The notes under the pieces: model-generated | What the model was told of the DNA's origin: nothing | Database searches by the model: none | The model's input: the letters and a program-made list of their open reading frames with translations, nothing else | Part shown: positions 7,697 through 17,529 of the stretch, in pieces | Layout of the letters: each line of letters begins with the position of its first letter | Numbering within the stretch: the stretch's first letter is position 1 | Assembly (NCBI GenBank): GCA_947041165.1 | Contig: CAMRCY010000004.1 | Coordinates: 18,989 to 82,988, forward strand | DNA from: an uncultured Deferribacteraceae bacterium | GTDB lineage: Bacteria > Chrysiogenota > Deferribacteres > Deferribacterales > Mucispirillaceae | Reading direction: 5' to 3' | DNA: 64,000 nt | Position numbers and translations under genes: made by a program

Positions 7697-9406
7697 ATGA
7701 GTAATATTCTAACGCTGAAAACAATAAATGAACTAAATGAGTATTCCTTCCTTGTTCCCTCATATCAACGTGGATATAGATGGACAGATATCGAGGTTAG
7801 AGACTTATTAAATGATATTAACGAATTTCAGCCAAAAGAAATTGAACCCAATAGTAGTAACAATGAAAAAACATGGTATTGCTTGCAACCACTAGTAATT
7901 AAAAAAAACAATACTAACTACGAAGTAATCGATGGACAACAACGGCTGACAACCATTTTTCTTATAAGACACCATTTAAATCAAGATTTTGTTGAAAGCA
8001 GTAGGGTTAAACTATTTTCTCTAAAATATGAAACAAGACTAAAAACAGAACAATTTTTAAATGATATTAAAGAGGATATTAACGTCACAGAGGAAACATG
8101 TGATAATATAGATTTTTACTATATACAAAATACTTATAATACTATAGCAAAATGGTTTGAAGAAAAAAAACAAGAAAAAAACTTTGACAAAAATGCTTTT
8201 AGCTCAAAATTTAACTTTGCTACAAAAGTTATTTGGTATGAAAGCTTTGAAGAGGATTCTATTTCTATTTTTGCAAGAATAAATATAGGTAAAATACCTC
8301 TAACAAATGCAGAACTAATCAAAGCCCTCTTTCTAAATAATGCCAATTTTCCTAAAGAAACAGATAATAAGCTTAAACCAAAACAATTAGAAATTTCTAC
8401 TAGATGGGATGAAATTGAACAAAAATTGCAAAATGATAGATTCTGGTTTTTTCTCACAAAAAATGAAATGACAGTAAATCGCATTGAGTTCATATTCAAC
8501 CTAATGAACGACTCTATAGAAAAAGACCCTTACTCAACATTTCGTTACTTTACAAAAAAATTACAAAAAGGCTCAACTGAAAGCATTAGTGGAAATTGGG
8601 CTAAAATTGAAAAATATTATCAACGATTTTCTGAATGGTTTGAAGAACGGGAGCTTTATCATAAAATAGGTTATCTATTGACAGCAGAATCAGCAACAAT
8701 AAAAGAGTTATACAGTCAGTCATCATCAATAGGAAAAACCCTATTTAATAATAATTTAGATCAACTAATTAGAAAGGGGTTTGAAAATATAGACGTAGAT
8801 GAAGTCCACTACGGAGATAACTACATCAAAAAAACTTTATTATTATATAATATTTTAACTATGTTACAAAATGATAAAGATAATTCATATTTTCCTTTTG
8901 ATATATATAAAAAAGATAACTGGGATGTTGAACATATTGCTTCTATCAAGGATTCAATTCCAGACAATAACTATAGAAAACAATGGCTTGAAGACGTTGG
9001 TCAATATATTGATGAGACTGAGGAATCTGGCAAAAAACTCAAAACTAATATAGCTACGGTTGACATTCATCACAATGACAACTTTAAGCAACTCTATTAT
9101 GACATAACAGATCACTTTAACGAGTACTTTCAGGAGGATGATGATGTTGATGGTATTTCTAACTTAGCACTTTTGAATTCAGCGACAAATAGAGCATATA
9201 AGAATGCAGTTTTTCCTATTAAAAGAAATACTATAATAGAAAAAGATAAACAAGGCATATTTATTCCTATTTGCACTAAAAATGTGTTTTTAAAATATTT
9301 TAGCTCATATCCTCCTAAAATCTCTTTCTGGACATCTGATGATAGAGAAAAGTATGAAGTAGATTTACATGCCATATTAAATCCATTTTTCAAAAAGGAG
9401 GTTTAG
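7697..9406 (+). CDS. DUF262-DUF1524 protein, GmrSD-like restriction or defence
   Basis: The N-terminal DUF262 (ParB/sulfiredoxin-like) domain shows VPSYQRGYRW at 20-29 and DGQQRLTT at 79-86. The C-terminal DUF1524 HNH-like nuclease shows WDVEHI near 409 and an N-x-A-L-L-N-x(4)-N segment near 490. This is the arrangement of GmrS/GmrD-fused type IV restriction enzymes, which cut modified phage DNA using NTP. ATG 7697 is preferred over 7670 because of the GAGAGGG upstream. The next DUF262 gene starts 6 bp after the stop, so the pair is one operon, enclosed by terminators at 7460 and 11404. That suits a cargo cassette. Substrate specificity cannot be read from the sequence. Confidence 0.85.
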   Translation: MSNILTLKTINELNEYSFLVPSYQRGYRWTDIEVRDLLNDINEFQPKEIEPNSSNNEKTWYCLQPLVIKKNNTNYEVIDGQQRLTTIFLIRHHLNQDFVESSRVKLFSLKYETRLKTEQFLNDIKEDINVTEETCDNIDFYYIQNTYNTIAKWFEEKKQEKNFDKNAFSSKFNFATKVIWYESFEEDSISIFARINIGKIPLTNAELIKALFLNNANFPKETDNKLKPKQLEISTRWDEIEQKLQNDRFWFFLTKNEMTVNRIEFIFNLMNDSIEKDPYSTFRYFTKKLQKGSTESISGNWAKIEKYYQRFSEWFEERELYHKIGYLLTAESATIKELYSQSSSIGKTLFNNNLDQLIRKGFENIDVDEVHYGDNYIKKTLLLYNILTMLQNDKDNSYFPFDIYKKDNWDVEHIASIKDSIPDNNYRKQWLEDVGQYIDETEESGKKLKTNIATVDIHHNDNFKQLYYDITDHFNEYFQEDDDVDGISNLALLNSATNRAYKNAVFPIKRNTIIEKDKQGIFIPICTKNVFLKYFSSYPPKISFWTSDDREKYEVDLHAILNPFFKKEV

Positions 9407-9412
9407 ACGCTA

Positions 9413-11386
9413 ATGGAACAAAATAATGAACAACTTAGTTTTTATGAACTTTTAAAAAAACATACTATAGAGATACCCATCATTCAAAGAGATTATGCAC
9501 AAGGAAGAAAAGAACACTCAGAAGTGTTAGAAACATTTTTATCAGTACTAAAAGAAAGCATAGAATCTAAAAAAGAAATTCAACTTGACTTTATTTATGG
9601 AAATATTATCGATGGTAGTTTTCAACCCCTCGATGGACAACAACGCTTGACAACTTTGTTTTTATTACATTGGTATGCAATAAAAAAAGACAATATTGAT
9701 GACGATAACTTCCTTGAAAAATTTTCATATGAAACAAGATATTCTTCAAGAGATTTCTGTAAAGCTTTAGTTAAATGTACTATCGAATATAATGCTGATA
9801 TAGAAAGCATTAGTAAACTTATTATTGATTCAAACTGGTTCTATCTTTCTTGGAAAAAAGACCCCACCATTCAATCAATGCTTAACGCATTAGATGAAAT
9901 TCATAAACAATTTCATGCTGTTGAGAATCTATGGAATATACTGAAAGACGAAAACATAATAACATTCTATTATGTTGAACTAGAAAATATCGGACTCACA
10001 GATGATTTATATATCAGGATGAATGCTCGTGGAAAGCTCCTAACACCCTTTGAAAACTTCAAAGCTACTCTTCAACAAAAATCTATGGAAGAGAAATGGG
10101 AAGAACACCTATCTCAAGAAAGTTTCTTTCTTTTGATAGATACCGAGTGGACTGACTACTTTTGGAAACATTTTAGAACAGAAGAGAATAGTATTGATGA
10201 TGCTCATATCCGTCTTATCTCTGCGATTGTTATGACTCAGCTAGCTGTAGTGGAAAACGATAGCACGTGGTCATTAATTCAAAAGATTAATGAAAACCCA
10301 AACGAAATACGTACTTTACATGTTACTCAAGAATCATTTCAATACTTATATCGATGTTATGAAAAATATTCTAGTGGTAGATTTACTGATTCATCCAATC
10401 TTGACTTTACTTTATGGAGACATACCCCCGAAAAATCATTAATATGCGATATCGTATACAATAATACATCAAAACAGACAAGCAGCTCTTATACAACTAA
10501 AATTTTATTTTATGCGCAAACACAATTTCTGCTTAATAACGAAGAAATAAATATGGAAAAATATAGTGATTGGATGAGAGTTATACGCAATATCGTTTCT
10601 AGAGGAGATATCAATAGGGATGGAGAGCGTACAGATATAGTCAGAAGTCCCGATTCATATATAAAGGCAATAATGCTTGTCAAAGAACTTTCTAATGGCT
10701 GTAGAGATATCTATGAATACCTACGTACCTCTGATATTCCACTCTTATTTTCACAAGCTCAATCACAAATCACAGAAGAGAAACTTAAGTCAAAATTATT
10801 TAAAGATAAACCAGAAATCAAGCAGTTAATTTGGGATATTGAAGATAACGAACTCTTACGTGGGCGTATTGAATTTGCATTATATTGTATGGATTTTGAA
10901 GAGGGCAAACCACTAAATGAAGAGTTACTTAAAAAAGTAAAAGATGTATTTCATAAGTATTTTAATGATGAAAAGAATATTTTAAATGAATTACGTAGAG
11001 CAATGTTGTGTATGCATAACGGAGATAACAACTGTTCTTTCTATGATTATTGGTGGTCTGAATGGAATGGTATTCCTGATAAAACCCTTACTAAAAGAAA
11101 ACTACTTAATAAGTTTAGGGATTTGGAGTATATAATTTATCGTGATAAAAAAGATTATTTTAAAAACTTAGTTTTACAATTAACAGAAAAACCTCTAGAA
11201 CAAATCATACAAGATTTTATACCTCCAGAAACTATGCCCAATTGGCAAAAACGATTAATTAATGAACCTAACTTACTTGTTGGTAAGACCTCTAACTATA
11301 TTGCGATTCCAGATGATAAGTCCTATTGTTACCTACTGAAAAGTATTCGACCTAGAAATACGGACGGTTGCATAAAGATAGAGTAA
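9413..11386 (+). CDS. Second DUF262 protein, partner of the upstream gene
   Basis: This 657-residue protein has the DUF262 signature IPIIQRDYAQGR at 21-32 and DGQQRLTT at 74-81, with NARGKLLTPFENFK near 205. I see no DUF1524 HNH motif at the C-terminus, so the nuclease of the pair is probably the upstream protein. The start lies 6 bp after the upstream stop, with GGAGG before it. Two-gene DUF262 operons are common in bacterial defence islands, and this one is likely to act against foreign DNA together with its neighbour. The exact system type is not assigned. Confidence 0.8.
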   Translation: MEQNNEQLSFYELLKKHTIEIPIIQRDYAQGRKEHSEVLETFLSVLKESIESKKEIQLDFIYGNIIDGSFQPLDGQQRLTTLFLLHWYAIKKDNIDDDNFLEKFSYETRYSSRDFCKALVKCTIEYNADIESISKLIIDSNWFYLSWKKDPTIQSMLNALDEIHKQFHAVENLWNILKDENIITFYYVELENIGLTDDLYIRMNARGKLLTPFENFKATLQQKSMEEKWEEHLSQESFFLLIDTEWTDYFWKHFRTEENSIDDAHIRLISAIVMTQLAVVENDSTWSLIQKINENPNEIRTLHVTQESFQYLYRCYEKYSSGRFTDSSNLDFTLWRHTPEKSLICDIVYNNTSKQTSSSYTTKILFYAQTQFLLNNEEINMEKYSDWMRVIRNIVSRGDINRDGERTDIVRSPDSYIKAIMLVKELSNGCRDIYEYLRTSDIPLLFSQAQSQITEEKLKSKLFKDKPEIKQLIWDIEDNELLRGRIEFALYCMDFEEGKPLNEELLKKVKDVFHKYFNDEKNILNELRRAMLCMHNGDNNCSFYDYWWSEWNGIPDKTLTKRKLLNKFRDLEYIIYRDKKDYFKNLVLQLTEKPLEQIIQDFIPPETMPNWQKRLINEPNLLVGKTSNYIAIPDDKSYCYLLKSIRPRNTDGCIKIE

Positions 11387-11403
11387 TTAAAATCATGTAA
11401 TAA

Positions 11404-11428
11404 AGGGAGCGTTTAAGCTCCCCTTTTT
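11404..11428. terminator. Bidirectional terminator between converging operons
   Basis: GGGAGC and GCTCCC flank GTTTAA and are followed by TTTTT on the forward strand. The reverse strand has a weaker T run. It serves the DUF262 operon and probably also the leftward tra operon ending at 11438. Confidence 0.85.
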
Positions 11429-11437
11429 ATTTACCAT

Positions 11438-13117
11438 TTACTCATAAAACGTTTTCATTTCATCTTGCATCTTTTTTTGTTTCTCTTCTAATGTCTTATT
11501 ATCTAGCATCCCTCCTGACTCGCTCAATTCAGGCACAAGAACATCTGTAACATATGCGTTCATATCCTCAGAAAACTGAGGATCATCCATATTGATCTTT
11601 CCTAATTCATCAACCGTTATACCTCTACAATTTGGTCTAGGAGGATTTTTTTGATATGTAAGATACTTATCTATAAATTTCAAATTCTCTCCCCATGTAA
11701 TCTCTTTAGGTATCTGATCTCTTGCTGCAACATTAAACGCTTTAGCTAACGGAGAATCGTAACAACAATAAATAGAAGATCTTCGTTTACATTCTGAGTT
11801 ATCATCATAATCAAACGTATATCCTTTAGTCCAATCTTTACAATACTCTCCAATAATCACACACGAACCGTTATTATCTGATACTGCTCTTAATACTGAT
11901 AATTGCTTCTCTTCATCAGTTGGCATATCAGCTATGTTCTCAATAATACCCTCTGTAAATAGCTTGATTAATAGTTGCCCAGGAGCGACTAAATATCCAA
12001 GTCCACCACCTAGACTTGTTGCATCAAAAAATTTATTAAGTCCATCTAGCATAGCTTTTTTTGTATTATCATCTAAATCAGATATCAAACATTGGTTAGG
12101 AGAAGTTAAATCATTTGAAAGAATACCCTCCCCTTTATGTCTGCAATTATATTGCTTACCAGGAAACAGAACAATATCATTCACATCACAACTTGTAACA
12201 TTATCCTCTACAGTTATATTATCTGTAGGCGTACTATTATCAGTAGGTAAAATTTGATCAGGATCTAAATTTATATCACCCGATATCACGCCACAAGGTG
12301 ATGTTGAACAGAAATAATCTCTACCTTTATTTTCCGAAACACATGGGAGTAATTGATCAGATTTACAGTACACATTTACATCTTCTTTTTTAAAACGTAC
12401 TGGCACTCTGATATTAATTACAGGGTACGCTAAGATACCTTTCTTGTAATGTCCTATACCAGCTTTGTTTCCTGGCAATACAGATGCTGATCCTCTAGCA
12501 CTCCATCTAGAAATAAATGCATATCTTAATGTTCTATAGTTTAATATTACAGGTGTCTTTTTAAGTGCATCTAAATCGATATCGGTTTTAATAGTTTTTT
12601 TAATTTCAGCTAACAAGTTCAATGATGGATAATTAATTCTAAGCCCTCCATTTTTTTTATTATACTGATCAATTATCACATTGGTTAAATTTCTATCTAC
12701 AGTGAAAGTTGTACCTATCATCCCTTTATCATGTAATTCATGAATATCATCGTATTCGTTTATCGCTGTCCAAGTGTACTCAAAATCTATAAAAGTTGGA
12801 ACATTAGTTATAGTCGTGTCTACTATACATTTTTCTTTAAATTTTATCATTGGACAAACCTTAGATATTTTATCTTCATCGTAATTACCGATCACAGTAT
12901 CTAAGTTTTCAGCGACTACAACTTTATCTTTATTGAATGTTCCATAATTTTTACAAGGTGCAAAAACAGGCTCTTTACCGTATGGAGCATCTTGACATAC
13001 TAAACATTCTTTCTCTCCATTACATAAAGCATTCATAAGATCATCGCCAGTTAAAGCAAATAAATTTACACTCGATAGCATAAAAATATACGCTACCATT
13101 AATATTATTTTTTTCAT
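11438..13117 (-). CDS. traN: TraN-like mating-pair stabilisation protein
   Basis: This 559-residue exported protein has a signal peptide ending near LFA (residue 22) and many cysteines, as outer-membrane TraN adhesins do. The C-terminal third carries the TraN hallmarks: IYCCYDSPLAKAFNVAARDQ and PNCRGITVDEL. TraN stabilises contact between donor and recipient in F-type conjugation. It is the last gene of the leftward operon and its ATG overlaps the traH stop by one base. At 559 residues it is a little shorter than F TraN (about 600). Family call is strong; function here is doubtful because most other transfer genes are missing. Confidence 0.85.
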   Translation of the reverse strand: MKKIILMVAYIFMLSSVNLFALTGDDLMNALCNGEKECLVCQDAPYGKEPVFAPCKNYGTFNKDKVVVAENLDTVIGNYDEDKISKVCPMIKFKEKCIVDTTITNVPTFIDFEYTWTAINEYDDIHELHDKGMIGTTFTVDRNLTNVIIDQYNKKNGGLRINYPSLNLLAEIKKTIKTDIDLDALKKTPVILNYRTLRYAFISRWSARGSASVLPGNKAGIGHYKKGILAYPVINIRVPVRFKKEDVNVYCKSDQLLPCVSENKGRDYFCSTSPCGVISGDINLDPDQILPTDNSTPTDNITVEDNVTSCDVNDIVLFPGKQYNCRHKGEGILSNDLTSPNQCLISDLDDNTKKAMLDGLNKFFDATSLGGGLGYLVAPGQLLIKLFTEGIIENIADMPTDEEKQLSVLRAVSDNNGSCVIIGEYCKDWTKGYTFDYDDNSECKRRSSIYCCYDSPLAKAFNVAARDQIPKEITWGENLKFIDKYLTYQKNPPRPNCRGITVDELGKINMDDPQFSEDMNAYVTDVLVPELSESGGMLDNKTLEEKQKKMQDEMKTFYE

Positions 13118-14673
13118 TATTTACCAACTCCTAGTGCAGACGAACTTGCAGATATAACTGGGTGTCTATTTAATTGTGCTTGCATATTTTTTGTAGTTAT
13201 TTCAAGTGAATCTAATGTTCTATTTCTTTCATTATAAGCATCGAATGCGTCTGCATATAATGAGTATGAATACTCACTCATTTCTCTTAATATCTTTCTC
13301 ATACTATCAATTCCAACCTTAAACTCTTTATCGTTATTAATTAATTTGTATTTTTTTATCTCTGTTTCTAAAAGAGATAAATGAACTAACATCTCTTGAG
13401 TGATTAACGATATAGTTTCATAAGCAAGTTGAACACCTGCCAATATTTTAAAGTTCTCTATGAAACTTTTAAAAAGCTGAGGATTAGCAGAAGTGGTATT
13501 TAATATCTTATAGATAGGAGATTTGAAAGTTGATAAAAATTCAAGTTGTGGAGTTTCTAAAGAATTACGAGTATTAAATTTTGTTTCAATAGCATTTATA
13601 TTTTTAATACTTATTCCAACAAAGCTTTCAGTAATGTAATCAAGACTACCATTACCATTATCTTTTCCCACAAATTCAATTGTTGTCTTAACTTCATCAA
13701 ACTTATAACCGATTTCTTGCAAGTCTTTAGGGTTTTTATTTTTCTCCCCAGTAATCCAGTAGTTAATTGCTTTTTGCATATCTGTTGTACTATTAGCGTG
13801 AAGCGAAGGATAGTAAACAACTGAAACGCTACCCTCTTTATCTCCTTTACCTTCTGTTTTTTGAAGAGTAATATCTCCAGTGAACGCTCTCACAAGATTA
13901 ATTAATCCACTTGTTTGATCTATCGGATTTTCACTATCTACAGCCATTTTTAAATGTTGCAGACGACTACTCCTAGAAAAGATAGTTTGTAAAAAAGTAG
14001 CATTACCCATAAAAAAAGTTTTAGGACATTCAAACGAACTAGTCGTAACAACATCTGCAAGGCATATACTATCTACAGCATCCTCTATCCCTTTCATTAA
14101 ATCTTTCATACCTGTATTAACTTTTTTCAATCCATCATTAAATGAATCGGTTAACCCTGATGTAACACCCATATTTGTAGCAGCCGCTGACACTAAATCG
14201 CCTCCCATATTAACAGCAGCTTTTGCAACATTACATGAATCTAAATCCATACTATTGAGCATATTTGCAGCCTCTCCTAGTGTGTTCATCAAATCCGTAC
14301 ATTGAGGACACAATGTTTGCATAGCAAGATTAAAAGCATACCCTGTAGAGTTTGAAACAACCTGTTTCATGAACTTAATAATATCATCACCGTTCACATG
14401 TTTAAAGCCTCCCCAATCGATATCTATTCCGTTACAACCTGCCTTGATCGATGGTGCACTTGCAGAGAACATTTTTAAGTTTCCACTCTCTACTGCAAAC
14501 TTATATCCACCACCTGAGTAATATGTTCCTCCTTGTGTGTCATAAGTTGCAGGCGAGTTCGACTCTATACTACTTGCAAGTCCTGATAACCAACCTGCAT
14601 TTGCCTGACTACTTAAACTACCAAAAATTATTATAGTAGTTAGCAGTTTAATTAATTGTATTTTCATCAACAT
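13117..14673 (-). CDS. traH: TraH-like pilus assembly protein
   Basis: This 518-residue protein has a signal peptide ending ANA and then GWLSGL. It continues with a YYSGGGY segment and CPQCTDLM near 120, all typical of TraH, a periplasmic factor for F-pilus assembly. C-terminal coiled coil is likely (residues 400-490). It overlaps traF by 26 nt and traN by 1 nt, so traF-traH-traN are tightly coupled, as in other F/SXT-type systems, where TraF, TraH and TraG/TraN work together in pilus extension and mating-pair stabilisation. Confidence 0.85.
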   Translation of the reverse strand: MLMKIQLIKLLTTIIIFGSLSSQANAGWLSGLASSIESNSPATYDTQGGTYYSGGGYKFAVESGNLKMFSASAPSIKAGCNGIDIDWGGFKHVNGDDIIKFMKQVVSNSTGYAFNLAMQTLCPQCTDLMNTLGEAANMLNSMDLDSCNVAKAAVNMGGDLVSAAATNMGVTSGLTDSFNDGLKKVNTGMKDLMKGIEDAVDSICLADVVTTSSFECPKTFFMGNATFLQTIFSRSSRLQHLKMAVDSENPIDQTSGLINLVRAFTGDITLQKTEGKGDKEGSVSVVYYPSLHANSTTDMQKAINYWITGEKNKNPKDLQEIGYKFDEVKTTIEFVGKDNGNGSLDYITESFVGISIKNINAIETKFNTRNSLETPQLEFLSTFKSPIYKILNTTSANPQLFKSFIENFKILAGVQLAYETISLITQEMLVHLSLLETEIKKYKLINNDKEFKVGIDSMRKILREMSEYSYSLYADAFDAYNERNRTLDSLEITTKNMQAQLNRHPVISASSSALGVGK

Positions 14674-15493
14674 CTTCTCCTAAATATTTTAACCCATAAA
14701 TGATTGCAGAAATCATATCTGGCAATGTGTGTAACCCTGTTGCGATACGTTGATACTTTGTACCGTTAGAGTTAATTGCTAAAAATATATCAGGTGTAGT
14801 TTCAATTCCAAACTTCTCTATCATCTCATTTTTACCTGATACATCAATCGTCACATATTCAAAACCGTACTTGCGTTTAAGCTCATTTAAGATAGGTATC
14901 TGTCTTTTACAAAACTCACAAGTTGGTGAAACAAAAATTATCAACCCTGCTTTTTCTGAGTAGCTTTTTAGAATATTATCTACGTTATCATTTGCAACAA
15001 CTCTTGAAACAGAACTTTCAAAATGTCCCCTTTTACTAGAGTTCATTAACCCTGCTAAAAGATCGTTAGGGTTTTCTGTTCTAACCATTCGATCCTCATT
15101 CATAAATGCTACCGTCTTATTTTGTATCCACTGAGAGAGTTTTCTATATTCCAATATATTCTCTTCAGTTGGATAAGTTATGGCCACCTTGCGTGCTTGA
15201 GGCTCTATGATTTTTGCAATCTGATCAGGATCAATTCTATCGATCTTATCCCACGGTATATTCTGCGTATCTTCTAAAATAGTATAATTATCTTTGCTCT
15301 CAACAATAGGATCACTCACAATAGGCACACACTCTTTCTTCCAATACCAACCTTTATCTGCATTGCCAGTATTCCAAAACCTTTTATCATTACAGTTGTT
15401 AGACTCTTCACTCATGCCACTCGCAAACGATAAATTGAAATTTAAAATCAACAATGTGATCGATATAATAAATTTATAAATCATACTTATCAC
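14648..15493 (-). CDS. traF: TraF-like thioredoxin-fold protein
   Basis: This 281-residue protein has a signal peptide (residues 1-24, ending FASG) and a C-terminal thioredoxin-like domain with VSPTCEFCKRQIP near 190. The CEFC pair indicates a redox-active site, as in TrbB or some TraF proteins; F-plasmid TraF itself lacks it. It acts in the periplasm during assembly of the F-type transfer apparatus, probably forming disulfides in Cys-rich partners such as TraN and TraH encoded just downstream. Confidence 0.82.
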   Translation of the reverse strand: MISMIYKFIISITLLILNFNLSFASGMSEESNNCNDKRFWNTGNADKGWYWKKECVPIVSDPIVESKDNYTILEDTQNIPWDKIDRIDPDQIAKIIEPQARKVAITYPTEENILEYRKLSQWIQNKTVAFMNEDRMVRTENPNDLLAGLMNSSKRGHFESSVSRVVANDNVDNILKSYSEKAGLIIFVSPTCEFCKRQIPILNELKRKYGFEYVTIDVSGKNEMIEKFGIETTPDIFLAINSNGTKYQRIATGLHTLPDMISAIIYGLKYLGEDVDENTIN

Positions 15494-15499
15494 CTGCCA

Positions 15500-15703
15500 T
15501 CATGCTGCTAAAATATGAGTGTAATTAAACTCATCAATCTCTACTATTTCAACCGATGTTGGTTGCTTGTGATAATCATTAATAAACATCTCTCTAATTA
15601 TATCTAGCCAATACGACACGCCTTTTGAATGTACATCTTGCGAGTAGATACTTACGACAATACTTTCAGTTATGAAGGGGTCTTTACTTACTGTTATATT
15701 CAT
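15500..15703 (-). CDS. Small element protein of unknown function
   Basis: This 67-residue acidic protein has no signal peptide or membrane segment. It has an AGGGGG ribosome binding site and sits 6 bp before traF in the leftward operon. I do not recognise it. Its place between the ParM region and the tra genes, with tight spacing, supports it as a real gene. Confidence 0.6.
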   Translation of the reverse strand: MNITVSKDPFITESIVVSIYSQDVHSKGVSYWLDIIREMFINDYHKQPTSVEIVEIDEFNYTHILAA

Positions 15704-15715
15704 TTTCTGTACCCC

Positions 15716-16165
15716 CTACTCTTTAGTTTTTTTACTACTATTACTAACAGTCGTTGATGATTTACTATCGGTAACCTCTTCAGCGTTATCATCAACATTA
15801 TCTTTATTAGACATATCTTTTATACGTTTTAAAGAGTTGCTTTCAATATAATTTACGCCAACTGTTTTACTGTACTTTTCTGTAAACTTATCAATTCGTA
15901 AAACTATATCTGTCCATTCATCAAACGCTTTTTCTGCGTCTTTTATATCGATTGATACACCTACTCTATTTTGAATTCTCTTGATTACATAATCAGTTTG
16001 TGCAAGCATATTAAGTGCTGTAATTACTCTTTCTGAACTTGCTTTAATTACTAAAGTATCAGGTTCTTTTGCACGTTCTTGTTTCCAATTACTTCTTCTA
16101 TCCCTGTTCAATTTTTGTGATGTTTGTGGATTTTGTACCTTCTGTTGATTTTGATTTTCGCTCAT
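15716..16165 (-). CDS. Element protein with disordered ends, unknown function
   Basis: This 149-residue protein has a Gln/Asn/Arg-rich N-terminus, a structured centre (about residues 35-105, helical) and a Ser/Asp/Lys-rich tail. Its ATG overlaps the stop of the upstream membrane-protein gene in a 4-nt ATGA arrangement, so the two are translationally coupled. Charge pattern and size would suit a nucleic-acid-binding accessory protein, but no family is recognised. Confidence 0.65.
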   Translation of the reverse strand: MSENQNQQKVQNPQTSQKLNRDRRSNWKQERAKEPDTLVIKASSERVITALNMLAQTDYVIKRIQNRVGVSIDIKDAEKAFDEWTDIVLRIDKFTEKYSKTVGVNYIESNSLKRIKDMSNKDNVDDNAEEVTDSKSSTTVSNSSKKTKE

Positions 16166-16863
16166 ATTCTAACTCTCCTGTTATTAATTATTTTATATAC
16201 TACTCTTACCACCCACGGAATTGTGATGATAAAAACTGTTGTTATACCGTAAATATAAATCGCTGGAATAAGATTAACTTTGATAGCTGAAAGTATTATG
16301 TAAATCAGATTAATCATATTATTTTCAAGCAATTTACTTTTTATAAAAAATGAAATCAGACTTGCAATATTGCTATCTGTAAAAACAAACATATATAGAA
16401 TTCCATAGAAAAAACCTGTCATTATAAGTTTTATAATAGCCCCTACACTCATACCTATTAAGATGTTGTTAGAGTAGATATTAGATATTGTTCCACCTCT
16501 TAATTTAGCGATATAAGTGAATAGAAGCATGAACCCTATCGAGTAACCGAACGAGAATATATACGATAAGATCATGTCATAAACTGTTGTATCGATATGT
16601 CCAAATATCGGTATATCTTGATTGATTACGGCACTGCAAATCGGTGCTAAAAAAAGCGATATCATAGTTCCTGTAAATATCGATCTTAGACCTAGATTGA
16701 AATAATCCATTCGATCTTTTAGAGTTGCTAAACGTTCATGTATCTCTGCTCCATCTTCTTCAGTAGCTGATAGAATTTCAATCTCTGATATAGCCTCTAA
16801 TAGATCTTTCGGTTTCTCTCTATGCTGTACTAGAAACGGAGAGCTGTTGTCGTTACTACCCAT
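16162..16863 (-). CDS. Multi-pass membrane protein of the element
   Basis: The first 60 residues are soluble and charged. At least four or five hydrophobic helices follow (about 62-80, 95-117, 130-160, 185-215), then a basic tail. It starts directly after the stop of the small membrane protein and overlaps the next gene by 4 nt. It could be an inner-membrane part of a transfer or segregation apparatus, but I recognise no family. Confidence 0.65.
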   Translation of the reverse strand: MGSNDNSSPFLVQHREKPKDLLEAISEIEILSATEEDGAEIHERLATLKDRMDYFNLGLRSIFTGTMISLFLAPICSAVINQDIPIFGHIDTTVYDMILSYIFSFGYSIGFMLLFTYIAKLRGGTISNIYSNNILIGMSVGAIIKLIMTGFFYGILYMFVFTDSNIASLISFFIKSKLLENNMINLIYIILSAIKVNLIPAIYIYGITTVFIITIPWVVRVVYKIINNRRVRI

Positions 16864-17085
16864 CTAAAACACCCCTCCTTTTAATAATTTTAAAAATCCA
16901 CCGAGGTATGCAACTGTCATCGCCATTATTAATAGCAGTATCGATAGAGCGTAAACTTTCCATCTAATAAATAAAAATACTGCAAAAATTATAAGCGTTG
17001 TAGAAATAACAATCGCAATCTTACCCTCAAAAATATTGTTGATTAAAAAGTACCAAATATCCTTTATAAATTTTTCATCATTCAT
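16864..17085 (-). CDS. Small two-helix membrane protein
   Basis: This 73-residue protein has hydrophobic helices at about residues 22-40 and 45-63 and a short charged N-terminus. It has an AGGAGATC-type ribosome binding site and is followed without a gap by the larger membrane protein, so the two probably work together. No family is recognised. Confidence 0.6.
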   Translation of the reverse strand: MNDEKFIKDIWYFLINNIFEGKIAIVISTTLIIFAVFLFIRWKVYALSILLLIMAMTVAYLGGFLKLLKGGVF

Positions 17086-17106
17086 GTGATCTCCTATTTT
17101 ATGTAT

Positions 17107-17529
17107 TTAAAAATAAACCATTAATGTGTCAGTATCTTGAATCGTGTTATCGCTATCCTCAGCAGATCTTTCCTGAGTAATATGTGTTTCTTCAACAATA
17201 GTTTTTTCAACAATAGTTTCTTCAACAATAACAGTAGTAGGCTTTATCTCTAAAGCGACTTCTGTGTCGATCGCCATATCTACATCTTTTGCATCACTGC
17301 TCTTCTCCTTGACGACTGTATCGATACTCTTCTCTGCTTTTTTATTATCTACAGCCACTCTTTTTTGAGTTTTAGTATTTGGATTACCGAATGTTTTTAG
17401 AATTTCTCTATACTCATCTGTCTGCATATAGTTTTTGATAGCCTCTTTGACTACATGCCTTTTAACATCTTGAGGTAGCGTATCGATCTCTAAATATTTC
17501 TCATCCTTTTTTGTGATTGATATTCGCAT
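17107..17529 (-). CDS. Likely ParR/StbB-type DNA-binding partner of ParM
   Basis: This 140-residue protein starts inside the end of the parM-like gene (29-nt overlap), the usual place of the ParR/StbB adaptor. Residues 1-45 (beta strand EIDTLPQDVKR, then helices) resemble a ribbon-helix-helix DNA-binding fold. The rest is acidic and Val/Thr/Glu-rich, probably disordered, and could contact ParM. ParR binds the centromere and links DNA to ParM filaments. Assignment is from position and a short N-terminal pattern, so it is moderate. Confidence 0.5.
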   Translation of the reverse strand: MRISITKKDEKYLEIDTLPQDVKRHVVKEAIKNYMQTDEYREILKTFGNPNTKTQKRVAVDNKKAEKSIDTVVKEKSSDAKDVDMAIDTEVALEIKPTTVIVEETIVEKTIVEETHITQERSAEDSDNTIQDTDTLMVYF

